A stretch of 29,702 nt of DNA, taken from positions 1 through 29,702 of the forward strand of contig CAZYIC010000007.1 in assembly GCA_964646925.1 (NCBI GenBank). Direction: 5' to 3'. Source of the DNA: GWB1-37-8 sp964646925 (lineage in GTDB: Bacteria > Patescibacteriota > Microgenomatia > Levybacterales > UBA12049). Of the stretch, positions 21,046-28,189 are shown in pieces (position 1 is the stretch's first letter; every line of letters starts with the position of its first letter). Position numbers and translations under genes: made by a program. Under the pieces are notes generated by a model. That model was not told the origin of the DNA, ran no database searches, and saw only the letters and a list, made by a program, of their open reading frames with translations.

Positions 21046-21534
21046 ATGAGATTTTCAGATACCCGACTTTCTTGGCTGTGGTTTATTGTAAGAATTTATG
21101 TGGGATGGCAGTGGCTTATTGCCGGATGGGAAAAAATTGAAAACCCCGTGTGGGTAGGAGAAAAAGCAGGAGTAGCGGTGCAGGGTTTCCTGACTAACGC
21201 CTTAACCAAAACAACAGGGGCTCATCCCGATGTTCCGGGTTGGTACGCATATTTTATAAAAACAGTAGCATTACCGAATGCCGAGATCTTTTCATATTTG
21301 GTTTCTTTCGGAGAGCTTTTTGTAGGCGTTGGCTTGATTTTGGGAGCATTTACAGCAGTTGCTGCATTTTTCGGCGCATTTATGAATATGAGTTATCTTC
21401 TTGCAGGAACTGTCAGTACAAATCCGACATTATTGATTCTTCAAATTTTTATAATGCTTGCAGGGAAGACTGCGGGACGGTACGGACTGGATAGATTTAA
21501 TTTACAAAATAAAATTTTCAAAAAGCAAAAATAA
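21046..21534 (+). CDS. DoxX family membrane protein
   Basis: 162 aa from ATG 21046, 11 nt after the end of a strong GGAGG (21030-21034; AAAGGAGGTG in full). Four membrane segments: SWLWFIVRIYVGWQWLIAGW, FSYLVSFGELFVGVGLILG, AAFFGAFMNMSYLLAG and the C-terminal LILQIFIMLAGKTAGRYGLD. GWEKI and the Gly-rich helices fit DoxX/DoxD-type proteins, linked to thiol and quinone redox chemistry in other bacteria. Redox role is inferred. Confidence 0.85.
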   Translation: MRFSDTRLSWLWFIVRIYVGWQWLIAGWEKIENPVWVGEKAGVAVQGFLTNALTKTTGAHPDVPGWYAYFIKTVALPNAEIFSYLVSFGELFVGVGLILGAFTAVAAFFGAFMNMSYLLAGTVSTNPTLLILQIFIMLAGKTAGRYGLDRFNLQNKIFKKQK

Positions 21535-21536
21535 TC

Positions 21537-22091
21537 ATGCCGGATATTGTTAATAAAGGCGACAGAATTAATGTAACGCATTTAAATGTGCGGGAAAGTA
21601 TTGTGTTCTTGATAGGAAGGCTTTTTGTTTTAGATATTATCGCGACCTTTATTGCCCTTATGTTTTTTTCGCCTTTCCTTTTCCCATTGCCAATAGAAGT
21701 AAAAATGAAGATAGTAGGAGCTAACGTATGGTATTTTTTGCTTTTAGCTTCGGGAAAAATCATTCTCACCCTTTTTGTTGTTTTACAATGGATCAACCGT
21801 TATTATGAAATAACATCTTCAAAAATTTATTATCGAAGGGGTATTATATGGCGTAAAGAGGATAGATACGATCTTACGCAGGTTCGTTCTATAGGAGTAC
21901 AGCAAGATTTATTGGGAAGAATTTTTAATTTCGGAACATTGTTCTTTTATGATAGGGGAGTATATAAATATTATTATATGCACTATATACACAATCCTTT
22001 AAGGTATCTGGATGTTTTGCACCGTTTGCTGCCGGATGTGGATGTTGAAAAAGAAATGATACGCGAGCACATTCGGGATAGAGATAGCTAG
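21537..22091 (+). CDS. PH-domain (bPH2/YdbS-like) membrane protein
   Basis: 184 aa, starting 2 nt after the DoxX stop. Two membrane segments (about residues 25-45 and 60-83) are followed by YYEITSSKIYYRRGIIWRKEDRYDLTQVRSIGVQQDLLGRIFNFGTL, the typical bacterial PH-like domain. The tail is charged (EKEMIREHIRDRDS). Role in envelope stress is possible but not shown. Confidence 0.83.
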   Translation: MPDIVNKGDRINVTHLNVRESIVFLIGRLFVLDIIATFIALMFFSPFLFPLPIEVKMKIVGANVWYFLLLASGKIILTLFVVLQWINRYYEITSSKIYYRRGIIWRKEDRYDLTQVRSIGVQQDLLGRIFNFGTLFFYDRGVYKYYYMHYIHNPLRYLDVLHRLLPDVDVEKEMIREHIRDRDS

Positions 22092-22094
22092 AAT

Positions 22095-22898
22095 ATGGAA
22101 ATACCAATCAATAAATTATTGGATTTGTCGGGAAAAACAGCAGTTGTTACGGGTGCGGTGGGCATTGGTTTTGGAATTGCATATCGATTAGCCGAAGCCG
22201 GAGCTAATATTATTTTGGCATCCCGGTTATTGCAAGAGGCAGAGGAATCAGTAAATAAACTTACCGAAAAAGGTTCGAAAGCGAAAGCAGTTCAATGTGA
22301 TGTTTCAGTGGAAGAGGATGTTAAAAAGATGGTTGAATCCGCAGTTGCTGTGTATGGCTCTGTGGATATTTTGGTTAATAATGCCGGTATTTATCCTTCG
22401 ATCCCGCTTTTACAGATGACTCTTTCCGATTTTGAAAAAGTCTTAGCTGTTAATCTTAAGGGTGTTTTTCTATGCACCAAATATGTAAGCGAACAAATGA
22501 TTAAACAAGGATATGGGGGAAAGATAATCAATATTACATCTATTGATGCGCTGCATCCTTCGAGTATTGGTTTGGCTCATTACGATGCGTCAAAGCATGG
22601 GGTGTGGGGATTTACAAAAAATGTTGCCTTGGAACTTGCGCCCCACAAAATCTGGGTTAATGCGATTGCCCCGGGCGGAATTTTAACAGAGGGTGTAAGG
22701 CAAATGCAATCAAAACATCCCGCCACAGCCGCAATCGATCCCGCAAAACTCCTTGAGACATTTTTGGCAAAAATTCCGATGCATAGAATGGGAGAGCCGG
22801 ATGATATCGGAAAAGTTGCTTTATTTTTAGCTTCCGATATGTCATCGTACATGACCGGAAGTCAAATTGTTGTTGATGGAGGAGTTTTACTTTCTTAA
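22095..22898 (+). CDS. Short-chain dehydrogenase/reductase
   Basis: 267 aa. Classical SDR: cofactor loop TGAVGIGFGIA, NNAG (about residue 95), catalytic Ser in ITSID, Tyr-x3-Lys in YDASKHG, and the C-terminal GSQIVVDGG. LASR after the second strand suggests NADP or mixed use. Closest in layout to 3-oxoacyl-ACP reductase/glucose 1-dehydrogenase-like enzymes; substrate unknown. Last gene of the Hsp20 run, starting 3 nt after the PH-domain gene. Confidence 0.9.
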   Translation: MEIPINKLLDLSGKTAVVTGAVGIGFGIAYRLAEAGANIILASRLLQEAEESVNKLTEKGSKAKAVQCDVSVEEDVKKMVESAVAVYGSVDILVNNAGIYPSIPLLQMTLSDFEKVLAVNLKGVFLCTKYVSEQMIKQGYGGKIINITSIDALHPSSIGLAHYDASKHGVWGFTKNVALELAPHKIWVNAIAPGGILTEGVRQMQSKHPATAAIDPAKLLETFLAKIPMHRMGEPDDIGKVALFLASDMSSYMTGSQIVVDGGVLLS

Positions 22899-22925
22899 GA
22901 GACAATTATTAAATTAAATATTTTT

Positions 22926-23135
22926 TTAAACTCTTTGCGCTTGGGTATTTAAGGAATTTTTTATAAGCTGGTCGGTTTTGGTTTCTATGCTTGTCAGAAT
23001 TTTGACAAGTCTCTTAAAAACCTCAAGGCTGGGCGTCATATTTTTTTGTATTCTTAAATATCTTCTATCTTCTTCGCTCATATGATACATATCATAAATC
23101 TTAATTTTGCATATAGCTTGACGCGATTCAGACAT
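22926..23135 (-). CDS. Small hypothetical protein
   Basis: 69 aa, helical and charged (MSEEDRRYLRIQKNM, VFKRLVKILTSIETKTDQLI), no membrane segment. It is divergent from the enolase gene and shares a palindromic control region with it (23138-23188). I do not recognise it; a small DNA- or protein-binding helical protein is possible. No Shine-Dalgarno. Could be spurious, though the shared palindrome supports it. Confidence 0.5.
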   Translation of the reverse strand: MSESRQAICKIKIYDMYHMSEEDRRYLRIQKNMTPSLEVFKRLVKILTSIETKTDQLIKNSLNTQAQRV

Positions 23136-23137
23136 TT

Positions 23138-23188
23138 TCTTGACAAAGCTGTGATCACATTGTCAAAACCACAATGTAAGAGTAAGAT
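23138..23188. promoter_or_regulatory. Divergent promoter region with palindromic operator upstream of enolase
   Basis: The core TGTGATCACA (23150-23159) is a perfect palindrome, flanked by TTGACAA (23140-23146) and TTGTCAA (23160-23166). TTGTCA (23160-23165), 17-bp spacer, TAAGAT (23183-23188) forms the enolase promoter, ending 9 nt before ATG 23198. A mirrored TTGACA on the reverse strand (23166-23161) points at the small gene. A factor on the palindrome would touch both -35 regions. Confidence 0.65.
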
Positions 23189-23197
23189 AAGTTATTA

Positions 23198-24376
23198 ATG
23201 AAAATTTCCGGGATAAATCTAAAGATAATATGGGATTCAGGAGGGAAGGATACTCTGGAAGCAGAGATGCTGTCCGGTGATTTGCATGCGATTTCTTCAG
23301 CTCCCTCGGGTAAAAGCAAAGGAAAATTTGAAATGTTCTCAATTGCGCCATTGTTTGCCTTGCAAAAATTGGAAAAAATCAAGAGTGAAATATTGAATAT
23401 TGATTTTTCGGAAGTGAGGGAATTTGATAATTTTATAATAAAACTTGATGGAACTCCGAATAAATCGAACTTGGGCGGAAATTTAATTCTGGTTTTATCA
23501 ATAGCTTTTGCCAAACTTTTCGCCAAGTTTAATAATTTGAAGACATATCAATTAATAGAGAAGATGCTGGGAAAAAAATCTGAAAAATTTCCTTTTCTTT
23601 ACTTCAATCTGATTGGAGGCGGATTGCATGCGAAAGATAGTCTTCCGTTTCAGGAGTATATTTTGGTTACGAAATTTAATTCACCCGCTAGGGGATTGGA
23701 ATATGCAAAATTAATGATGAACAGATTAAAATTGGACATTTCCAAAAATTTTGGTGAAAAAAGGTTTGGGGATGAAGGAGCGTTTGCTATAAAAAGCGAT
23801 AATCCGTCACTCGGGCTTGAGGTTTTAAGCCGTAATTTAGACAATCAGAATGTCGCCCTGGCGCTGGATGTAGCCGCGTCATCTTTTTATGAAAATGGCC
23901 GTTATAGAATTGGGAAAAATAAATTAACTACGGATCAGATGCTTAAGCTTTATAATGATCTTGCTGAGAAGTTTAAGCTTATTTCAATCGAAGATCCTTT
24001 TTCAGAAGACGGCAAAGAAGAATTTATTCAAATTTGTAAAATCTTAAAAGATAAGCTATGGATCATTGGCGATGATTTAACAGTGACCAATAAGGATATT
24101 ATTCAAAAAGCAATTGATGAAAAAAGCATAACAGGCGTTATTATAAAGCCTAATCAAGTCGGATCAGTTTCGGAAACTTTGGATGCTGTAAAACTTGCCC
24201 AAAGTCGTGGTTTAAAAGTAATCGTTTCTCACAGGAGCGGGGAGACTAATGATGACTTTATCGCTGACTTGGCATTTGGTGTTGGCGCTGATGGATTCAA
24301 AAGCGGCGCGCCAACCCAGCCCCAAAGATTATCAAAATACAATAGATTAGTTGAGATCGAAAAAAGCTTATTATAA
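23198..24376 (+). CDS. eno: Divergent enolase
   Basis: 392 aa, against about 430 for most bacteria. Converts 2-phosphoglycerate to phosphoenolpyruvate. Key positions are kept: Ser of the mobile loop (PSGKSKG), His and Glu of LHAKDSLPFQEY, Glu of GDEGAFA, metal ligands in ALDVAAS, SIEDPF and GDDL, Lys of IIKPNQ, SHRSGET, and Lys of GFKSGAP. Usually conserved segments are altered: DSRGNPT is DSGGKDT, GASTG is GKSKG, INGG is IGGG, and the stretch after the mobile loop (normally ELRDGD...GKGV) is shortened. It is likely active but fast-evolving. Confidence 0.9.
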   Translation: MKISGINLKIIWDSGGKDTLEAEMLSGDLHAISSAPSGKSKGKFEMFSIAPLFALQKLEKIKSEILNIDFSEVREFDNFIIKLDGTPNKSNLGGNLILVLSIAFAKLFAKFNNLKTYQLIEKMLGKKSEKFPFLYFNLIGGGLHAKDSLPFQEYILVTKFNSPARGLEYAKLMMNRLKLDISKNFGEKRFGDEGAFAIKSDNPSLGLEVLSRNLDNQNVALALDVAASSFYENGRYRIGKNKLTTDQMLKLYNDLAEKFKLISIEDPFSEDGKEEFIQICKILKDKLWIIGDDLTVTNKDIIQKAIDEKSITGVIIKPNQVGSVSETLDAVKLAQSRGLKVIVSHRSGETNDDFIADLAFGVGADGFKSGAPTQPQRLSKYNRLVEIEKSLL

Positions 24377-24382
24377 AAACCG

Positions 24383-24430
24383 AAGGTGTAACTACGGACT
24401 CATCCCAAGGGTGTAGCCACAACCGCCTCA
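24383..24430. repeat. Imperfect direct repeat between eno and the Met-rich gene
   Basis: AAGGTGTAACTACGGACTCAT and AAGGGTGTAGCCAC...CCTCAT are two adjacent diverged copies of a unit of about 24 bp. No function seen. Confidence 0.45.
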
Positions 24431-24458
24431 TAGATGCTTAATATTGCTAAATATTTTC

Positions 24459-24467
24459 TGCTATAAT
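24459..24467 (+). promoter_or_regulatory. Extended -10 promoter of the Met-rich gene
   Basis: TTCTG-C-TATAATCTT matches the core of the promoter cassette at 28217-28233. It lies 35 nt before ATG 24503, leaving a leader of about 29 nt with a GGAGGAGGTG ribosome site. Confidence 0.65.
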
Positions 24468-24502
24468 CTTATTAATGATTGTTACGGAGGAGGTGAAAAA
24501 AT

Positions 24503-24847
24503 ATGGCAAGCAAAAATACAGATAACAATAACCTTTGGGTTTATCTGGGAATTGCGGTTTTAGTCGGCGGATTGGTTGGATATTTTCTTGGTCAAAGCAA
24601 CAGACCGTTTTCACGAAGTTATATAAATGAAACTGCTTCAATGATGAAAAATAACAGCTCTAGTATGATGCAAATGGGTAAAATGATGATGAATGGCGGT
24701 CAAATGATGCAGGAAAAGGGTGAAATATATAACGATTCTGAAATGATGCAGGAAGGTAAAGATCTGGAAGAGAATGGGCAGATCATGCAAAATAAGGTGA
24801 ATAGCATGATGGAGCGGGGGAATGGCATGACTCAAATGATGAGATAA
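24503..24847 (+). CDS. Membrane-anchored methionine-rich protein
   Basis: 114 aa. Lys/Asn-rich start, one membrane segment (WVYLGIAVLVGGLVGYFLG, about residues 12-30) and an outside domain with pairs and triplets of Met: SMMK, SMMQMGKMMMNG, QMMQEKG, EMMQEG, SMMERG, MTQMMR. About 19 of 114 residues are Met, against a few per cent normally. Met clusters of this kind bind Cu(I) or Ag(I) in copper-resistance proteins, or serve as an oxidation sink; neither is shown here. A near-perfect Shine-Dalgarno (GGAGGAGGTG) precedes it, suggesting strong translation. Confidence 0.8.
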   Translation: MASKNTDNNNLWVYLGIAVLVGGLVGYFLGQSNRPFSRSYINETASMMKNNSSSMMQMGKMMMNGGQMMQEKGEIYNDSEMMQEGKDLEENGQIMQNKVNSMMERGNGMTQMMR

Positions 24848-24848
24848 T

Positions 24849-24883
24849 AAAATTATTGAGAAGCGTTATCTTTCAATAATTTT
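24849..24883. terminator. AT-rich bidirectional terminator-like hairpin
   Basis: AAAATTATTGA (24849-24859) and TCAATAATTTT (24873-24883) are perfect 11-bp arms around a 13-nt loop, between two convergent genes. The A-run and T-run on either side allow action on both strands; the stem is weak in GC. Confidence 0.6.
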
Positions 24884-26227
24884 CCCATTGTCTTTTTCGA
24901 CTTTTTTACCCCTAACTTTTGTATTAATTAATGTAATTTTACCATTGCCTTCTGTCACAACATCTCCTTCGATCTCAGAATTTCGTATTGTCATTTGTAC
25001 GTCGTCTTTTGCCCGTAAAAATTGAGCGGTACTGTTTTCAATAATTATTTTCGCTTTGTTATTACTAAAAGCATTATCAGCCAATTGAGAATTTCTAATA
25101 ATAAGGGTATTTTCCTCTCCGACAATAGGGCTCCATTTGTTGGTTTTGACATTAATCAAACGCAAAGATGTATTTTTGAAATTCCAGGAGGAATCCGCGT
25201 ACTTTTTGACTCTAAGGTCTGAAAGCTCAATTACTTCGTTTACGAATTTATAGCCGAAAGAAAAGGTAACAGTTAAATTTTCCGTATCACGAATCGTAAC
25301 TTTGTCGTCTTCGCTGACTGTTATCCCCCAATTAAGAGCTTTTGAGTTTTTTAGCGACAATTTCATTTTACCCTCAATTTTGTCATTATTATTTGGGAAT
25401 GTATATTGACCGGTAATTGTTTTTGGCAGCTTTTCGTCAACTATGGATCCGGGTAGGAATACCAATTCAATAAAAGTATCTTGTGAGCCGTCAATATCTG
25501 CCTGAGCATTGTTAGCCAGAGTTCCTTTGAAATTCGAGTTTTTGGCAATGAGTTTTGCGTCATCAGGGAGATAGTGCCAGATTCCCGACTCACTTTGATC
25601 CGCATTGTCCAGAGTAAGAGAAGATAAGTTATAAAAATTCCAGTTAAGCCAGGGGCTGGATTTAATTTTGCTGTTTTTTACAATAACCTGCGATCTGTCC
25701 CAGGCATAAAGCCAATATTTAAAAGAACTGTCGCCAAGATGCTCGAACAACGAATCTTTGATAATTAACTTAGCGTTATCTTTTAGAACAATATCGTTTT
25801 TTTGAATATAGCGGGTATTGATGATTTCCAAAACTTGATTACCTGTTAGAATTAAGGGTTGATCGTTGGTAATTTCTTTGGAATAAGATTTGGAAGAGGA
25901 TTTGTTGGGAGAATAATATTGAGTTAGGCAAGTTCTGGAAGCTTCGCTTTCCTCATTGCTGACCGGTCTTACTTTATTTTTAATCTCCAATAAGTTTTTT
26001 TCTCCGATAATTTTACTTATGCATTCTTGTACTTCTCTGGGGCTTTGAATAAAAGGATCGGTTCCTTCCGGAAGAGGAGGCCTATTTGATAATAGGGTAG
26101 AATTTTTATTATTTTGAATGAAGAAAGAACCTGCAATAAATATTGCAGTTAAAATAATTCCGGAAATAACAAAGATCCGTAAAAAACGCTTGTTATTCTT
26201 TGCTATAAACTGAAAAGAGAAAGGCAT
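24866..26227 (-). CDS. Exported protein with predicted right-handed beta-helix
   Basis: 453 aa. N-terminal membrane segment (FLRIFVISGIILTAIFIAGSFFI, about residues 15-38), a spacer with two Cys (EVQECIS and RTCLTQ), then a long domain in which short strands repeat at regular spacing with an I-x-N-S/T pattern (LIIKDS, VIVKNSKI, LIAKNSNF, LIIRNSQL, IIIENSTA, MTIRNSEI, ITLINTKV). This periodicity suggests a beta-helix facing outside the cell, as in adhesins or polysaccharide-binding proteins. No enzyme motif is seen. It has its own consensus leaderless promoter. Confidence 0.75.
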   Translation of the reverse strand: MPFSFQFIAKNNKRFLRIFVISGIILTAIFIAGSFFIQNNKNSTLLSNRPPLPEGTDPFIQSPREVQECISKIIGEKNLLEIKNKVRPVSNEESEASRTCLTQYYSPNKSSSKSYSKEITNDQPLILTGNQVLEIINTRYIQKNDIVLKDNAKLIIKDSLFEHLGDSSFKYWLYAWDRSQVIVKNSKIKSSPWLNWNFYNLSSLTLDNADQSESGIWHYLPDDAKLIAKNSNFKGTLANNAQADIDGSQDTFIELVFLPGSIVDEKLPKTITGQYTFPNNNDKIEGKMKLSLKNSKALNWGITVSEDDKVTIRDTENLTVTFSFGYKFVNEVIELSDLRVKKYADSSWNFKNTSLRLINVKTNKWSPIVGEENTLIIRNSQLADNAFSNNKAKIIIENSTAQFLRAKDDVQMTIRNSEIEGDVVTEGNGKITLINTKVRGKKVEKDNGKIIER

Positions 26228-26234
26228 TGTTTTA

Positions 26235-26263
26235 AATATGCGTTTTTTTTATCAATTTGTCAA
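26235..26263 (-). promoter_or_regulatory. Leaderless promoter of the beta-helix gene (reverse strand)
   Basis: TTGACA (26263-26258), 17-bp spacer, CATATT (26240-26235), ending 7 nt before ATG 26227. Confidence 0.7.
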
Positions 26264-26281
26264 ACGAGGGTATTGAAATTC

Positions 26282-26295
26282 GTGACGGCCGTCAC
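26282..26295. promoter_or_regulatory. Perfect 14-bp palindrome GTGACGGCCGTCAC
   Basis: A GC-rich perfect dyad in an AT-rich divergent intergenic region, 18 bp upstream of the beta-helix -35 box and about 65 bp upstream of the forward -10 box. A good candidate binding site for a dimeric regulator. Confidence 0.6.
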
Positions 26296-26311
26296 AGAAA
26301 AAGATACAGGG

Positions 26312-26325
26312 TAAAATTCCCCAAC
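26312..26325 (+). repeat. TAAAATTCCCCAAC motif, copy 1
   Basis: Shares 14 nt with the cassettes at 27471, 28195 and 28882. Here the sequence after it differs. Confidence 0.55.
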
Positions 26326-26360
26326 TTGCCCCGTTCCATCTTTAATGCAGGGATAATTTG

Positions 26361-26369
26361 TGTTATATT
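26361..26369 (+). promoter_or_regulatory. Extended -10 promoter
   Basis: TG-T-TATATT, 12 nt before ATG 26382. Confidence 0.45.
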
Positions 26370-26381
26370 GAAATTGGCTCT

Positions 26382-26891
26382 ATGTTGGAGTTAATTAATG
26401 GCTTACAAAGGATCTCTTTCCTAAGTCAACTGACTAATTTTCATGGCACTTTGGCAATGTTATCGTTAATCTTGTTTGGAGCATCTATTGTTTTGTATTT
26501 TTTTACAACCAGACTTCAACTTTCAATAAGCTGGCTGAAGAGCGTTTTAACTGCCCTTTTTATAGACCTAACATTATTGGATATTGCAGGACTAATTGTT
26601 TATATCCCTTATAGGGTAGTGGACGGGCCTAAATCTGTTCTTATCGCTTCAGAAAATACAGCTTGGTTGCATAGCGTGATATTTGAACATAAAGAATTCT
26701 TAGCTTTTGCTCCTCCTCTGTTAATTTTTTTAGCTTTATTTGTTGTTTTTAAATTGGGGAGTTCTTTTGGCGATGACAATAAAGTCCATTATTTAAGGCT
26801 GGCGGTTATAAGTTCCATACTACTATCTCTTTTGTTTGTTTTAATTGTTGCAGGTGAAGCAGTGCTGGTAGCTAAAGTAGCGCCAATTTAA
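26382..26891 (+). CDS. Four-helix membrane protein with conserved-looking His
   Basis: 169 aa from ATG 26382; an upstream in-frame TTG is unlikely, as it lies before the -10 box. Four membrane segments (LAMLSLILFGASIVLYFF, VLTALFIDLTLLDIAGLIVYI, EFLAFAPPLLIFLALFVVF, LAVISSILLSLLFVLIVAG). FHGT, LHSVIFEH and KEF place His/Glu at membrane edges, as in DUF420/DUF2231-like or haem-binding proteins, but this is a guess. The next gene starts 1 nt after its stop. Confidence 0.75.
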   Translation: MLELINGLQRISFLSQLTNFHGTLAMLSLILFGASIVLYFFTTRLQLSISWLKSVLTALFIDLTLLDIAGLIVYIPYRVVDGPKSVLIASENTAWLHSVIFEHKEFLAFAPPLLIFLALFVVFKLGSSFGDDNKVHYLRLAVISSILLSLLFVLIVAGEAVLVAKVAPI

Positions 26892-26892
26892 T

Positions 26893-27213
26893 ATGAAAGA
26901 TAAAAACATTTACAGTTCAAATGCAGTTCTTTGGGCTGTTTCTTTTTCTCTAACTTTTTTTTGGATCTTAAATATTCTCAAAGAAAGTTATAAGGTTATT
27001 AAGAATTTCTTGAATTTTTATCCTCCTATTGGCCCTCTTTTGGGATTGTTCACGTTTTCTATACTGGTATTTATCCTTACATATTTGTTATTTAGAACTT
27101 TTCAAATAAAGAATCAAAGAATATCTTATTGGGTTATGATTGTATTTTCCTTACTGTTTTTATTGATGGTTTTTCCACCGGTTTTTGAACCGATAGTGAA
27201 ACTTCTGTTATAA
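26893..27213 (+). CDS. Small three-helix membrane protein
   Basis: 106 aa, three hydrophobic segments (LWAVSFSLTFFWILNIL, GPLLGLFTFSILVFILTYLLF, YWVMIVFSLLFLLMVF). It is almost joined to the preceding membrane protein gene and probably forms a complex with it. No recognisable family. Confidence 0.7.
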   Translation: MKDKNIYSSNAVLWAVSFSLTFFWILNILKESYKVIKNFLNFYPPIGPLLGLFTFSILVFILTYLLFRTFQIKNQRISYWVMIVFSLLFLLMVFPPVFEPIVKLLL

Positions 27214-27214
27214 T
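27206..27214 (+). promoter_or_regulatory. Extended -10 promoter, leaderless
   Basis: TG-T-TATAAT ends 6 nt before ATG 27221. TATAATCTTTCTATG (27209-27223) is identical to 28225-28239 in front of the methyltransferase gene. Confidence 0.65.
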
Positions 27215-27220
27215 CTTTCT

Positions 27221-27475
27221 ATGTCTAAAGCAGGGCTTAGTAAAAAACGAAAAGAAGAAATAATGAAGCAATTTGGCGGCAGAATGCCAACCAAAGAGGA
27301 AATTTTTCAAAAAATTATGGAATCTCAGGAGCGGATGGCGCAAGCTTTGAAAGGGGCCTGGGAGACAAAACCTGACGACCCGGAAACTAAAAAGCAACTT
27401 CTTGAAGTGGGTGAGCGATCGGCCAAATTAAAAAAAGAAATTCAGAAAATGTTCGGCAAAGATAAACCCCGCTAA
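27221..27475 (+). CDS. Small charged helical protein
   Basis: 84 aa, highly charged and helical (KKRKEEIMKQFGGRMPTKEEIFQKIMESQERM, SAKLKKEIQKMFGKDKP). No signal, membrane or metal motif. It has its own leaderless promoter, separate from the membrane genes upstream. Not recognised. Confidence 0.65.
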   Translation: MSKAGLSKKRKEEIMKQFGGRMPTKEEIFQKIMESQERMAQALKGAWETKPDDPETKKQLLEVGERSAKLKKEIQKMFGKDKPR

Positions 27476-27520
27476 AATTCCCCAACCCCCATTTTTTGAT
27501 TTTCAAAGTTCTGTTATTAT
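27466..27520 (+). promoter_or_regulatory. Promoter cassette, copy 2
   Basis: ACCCC-GCTAAAATTCCCCAAC (27466-27486), then CCCCATTTTTTGATTTTCAAAG, then TTCTG-T-TATTAT (-10 at 27515-27520), ending 8 nt before ATG 27529. Homologous along its length to the cassette at 28882-28928. Confidence 0.65.
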
Positions 27521-27528
27521 TGGAGTGA

Positions 27529-27870
27529 ATGGATAAATGGAGAGTTACTTATTATATTTCATCTTCAGGCGTAAATCCTGTGAGCGATTTTTTGGATAGT
27601 TTGGATAGGCAAACGCAGTCGAAACTTTTGAGAATAATTGTGAATATAGAAGAGTATGGTTTGCTGTCGGTAATTCCTCATGTTAAGAAATTATCCGGTA
27701 CGCCGCTTTGGGAGATTAGGATTTTAGGTAAAGTTAATGCCCGTATAATTTATGTTGTGCCAACCCAAACTAGGGTTGTGCTCTTGCACGGTTTTGTGAA
27801 AAAGAGCAACAAAACACCTTCTAAAGAAATTGATATTGCCTTAACGCGTTTTAGGGGCTTGACAAAATGA
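27529..27870 (+). CDS. higB: HigB/RelE-type toxin
   Basis: 113 aa. KWRVTYYISSSGVNPVSDFLDSL at the start, LLRIIVNIEEYG, VKKLSGTPLWEIRILGKVNARIIYVV and VLLHGFVKKSNKTPSKEIDIAL are the standard blocks of the phage-derived Gp49-like/HigB family, ribosome-dependent mRNA endonucleases. The toxin comes first, as usual for higBA. It has its own cassette promoter. Confidence 0.9.
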   Translation: MDKWRVTYYISSSGVNPVSDFLDSLDRQTQSKLLRIIVNIEEYGLLSVIPHVKKLSGTPLWEIRILGKVNARIIYVVPTQTRVVLLHGFVKKSNKTPSKEIDIALTRFRGLTK

Positions 27871-27888
27871 TATCTTTTAGGACATAAT
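27859..27888 (+). promoter_or_regulatory. Antitoxin promoter inside the toxin gene
   Basis: TTGACA (27859-27864) in the last codons of the toxin gene, 18-bp spacer, CATAAT (27883-27888), ending 6 nt before ATG 27895. It allows separate, leaderless expression of the antitoxin. Confidence 0.7.
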
Positions 27889-27894
27889 CTAAGT

Positions 27895-28176
27895 ATGAAA
27901 CTATATACTTTTAGACAAGATTTAAAGAATAGACTAAAAGATCCTGCTTTTAGAAAAGCCTGGGAGGAATCAGAAGCAGAATATCAGATAAGTAGAGCAC
28001 TTATCTCAGCTAGGCTTGAAAAGAAAATCTCTCAGAGAGAATTAGCCAGGAAAGCAAATACAACACAGGCTGTTATTTCAAGGCTTGAAGGTATGAGTGC
28101 AAATCCTTCTGTCGGGCTAATACAAAAAATCGCATCAGCCTTAAGCTTGAAACTCAAAATCCAATTAGTGGGTTAA
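27895..28176 (+). CDS. higA: HigA-type XRE antitoxin
   Basis: 93 aa. The N-terminal helix (FRQDLKNRLKDPAFRKAWEESEAEYQI) is followed by an XRE HTH (KKISQRELARKANTTQAVISRLEGM, about residues 43-67). It neutralises HigB and represses the operon. It starts 24 nt after the toxin stop and has its own promoter. Confidence 0.92.
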   Translation: MKLYTFRQDLKNRLKDPAFRKAWEESEAEYQISRALISARLEKKISQRELARKANTTQAVISRLEGMSANPSVGLIQKIASALSLKLKIQLVG

Positions 28177-28189
28177 TGGTGGGTTAAGA

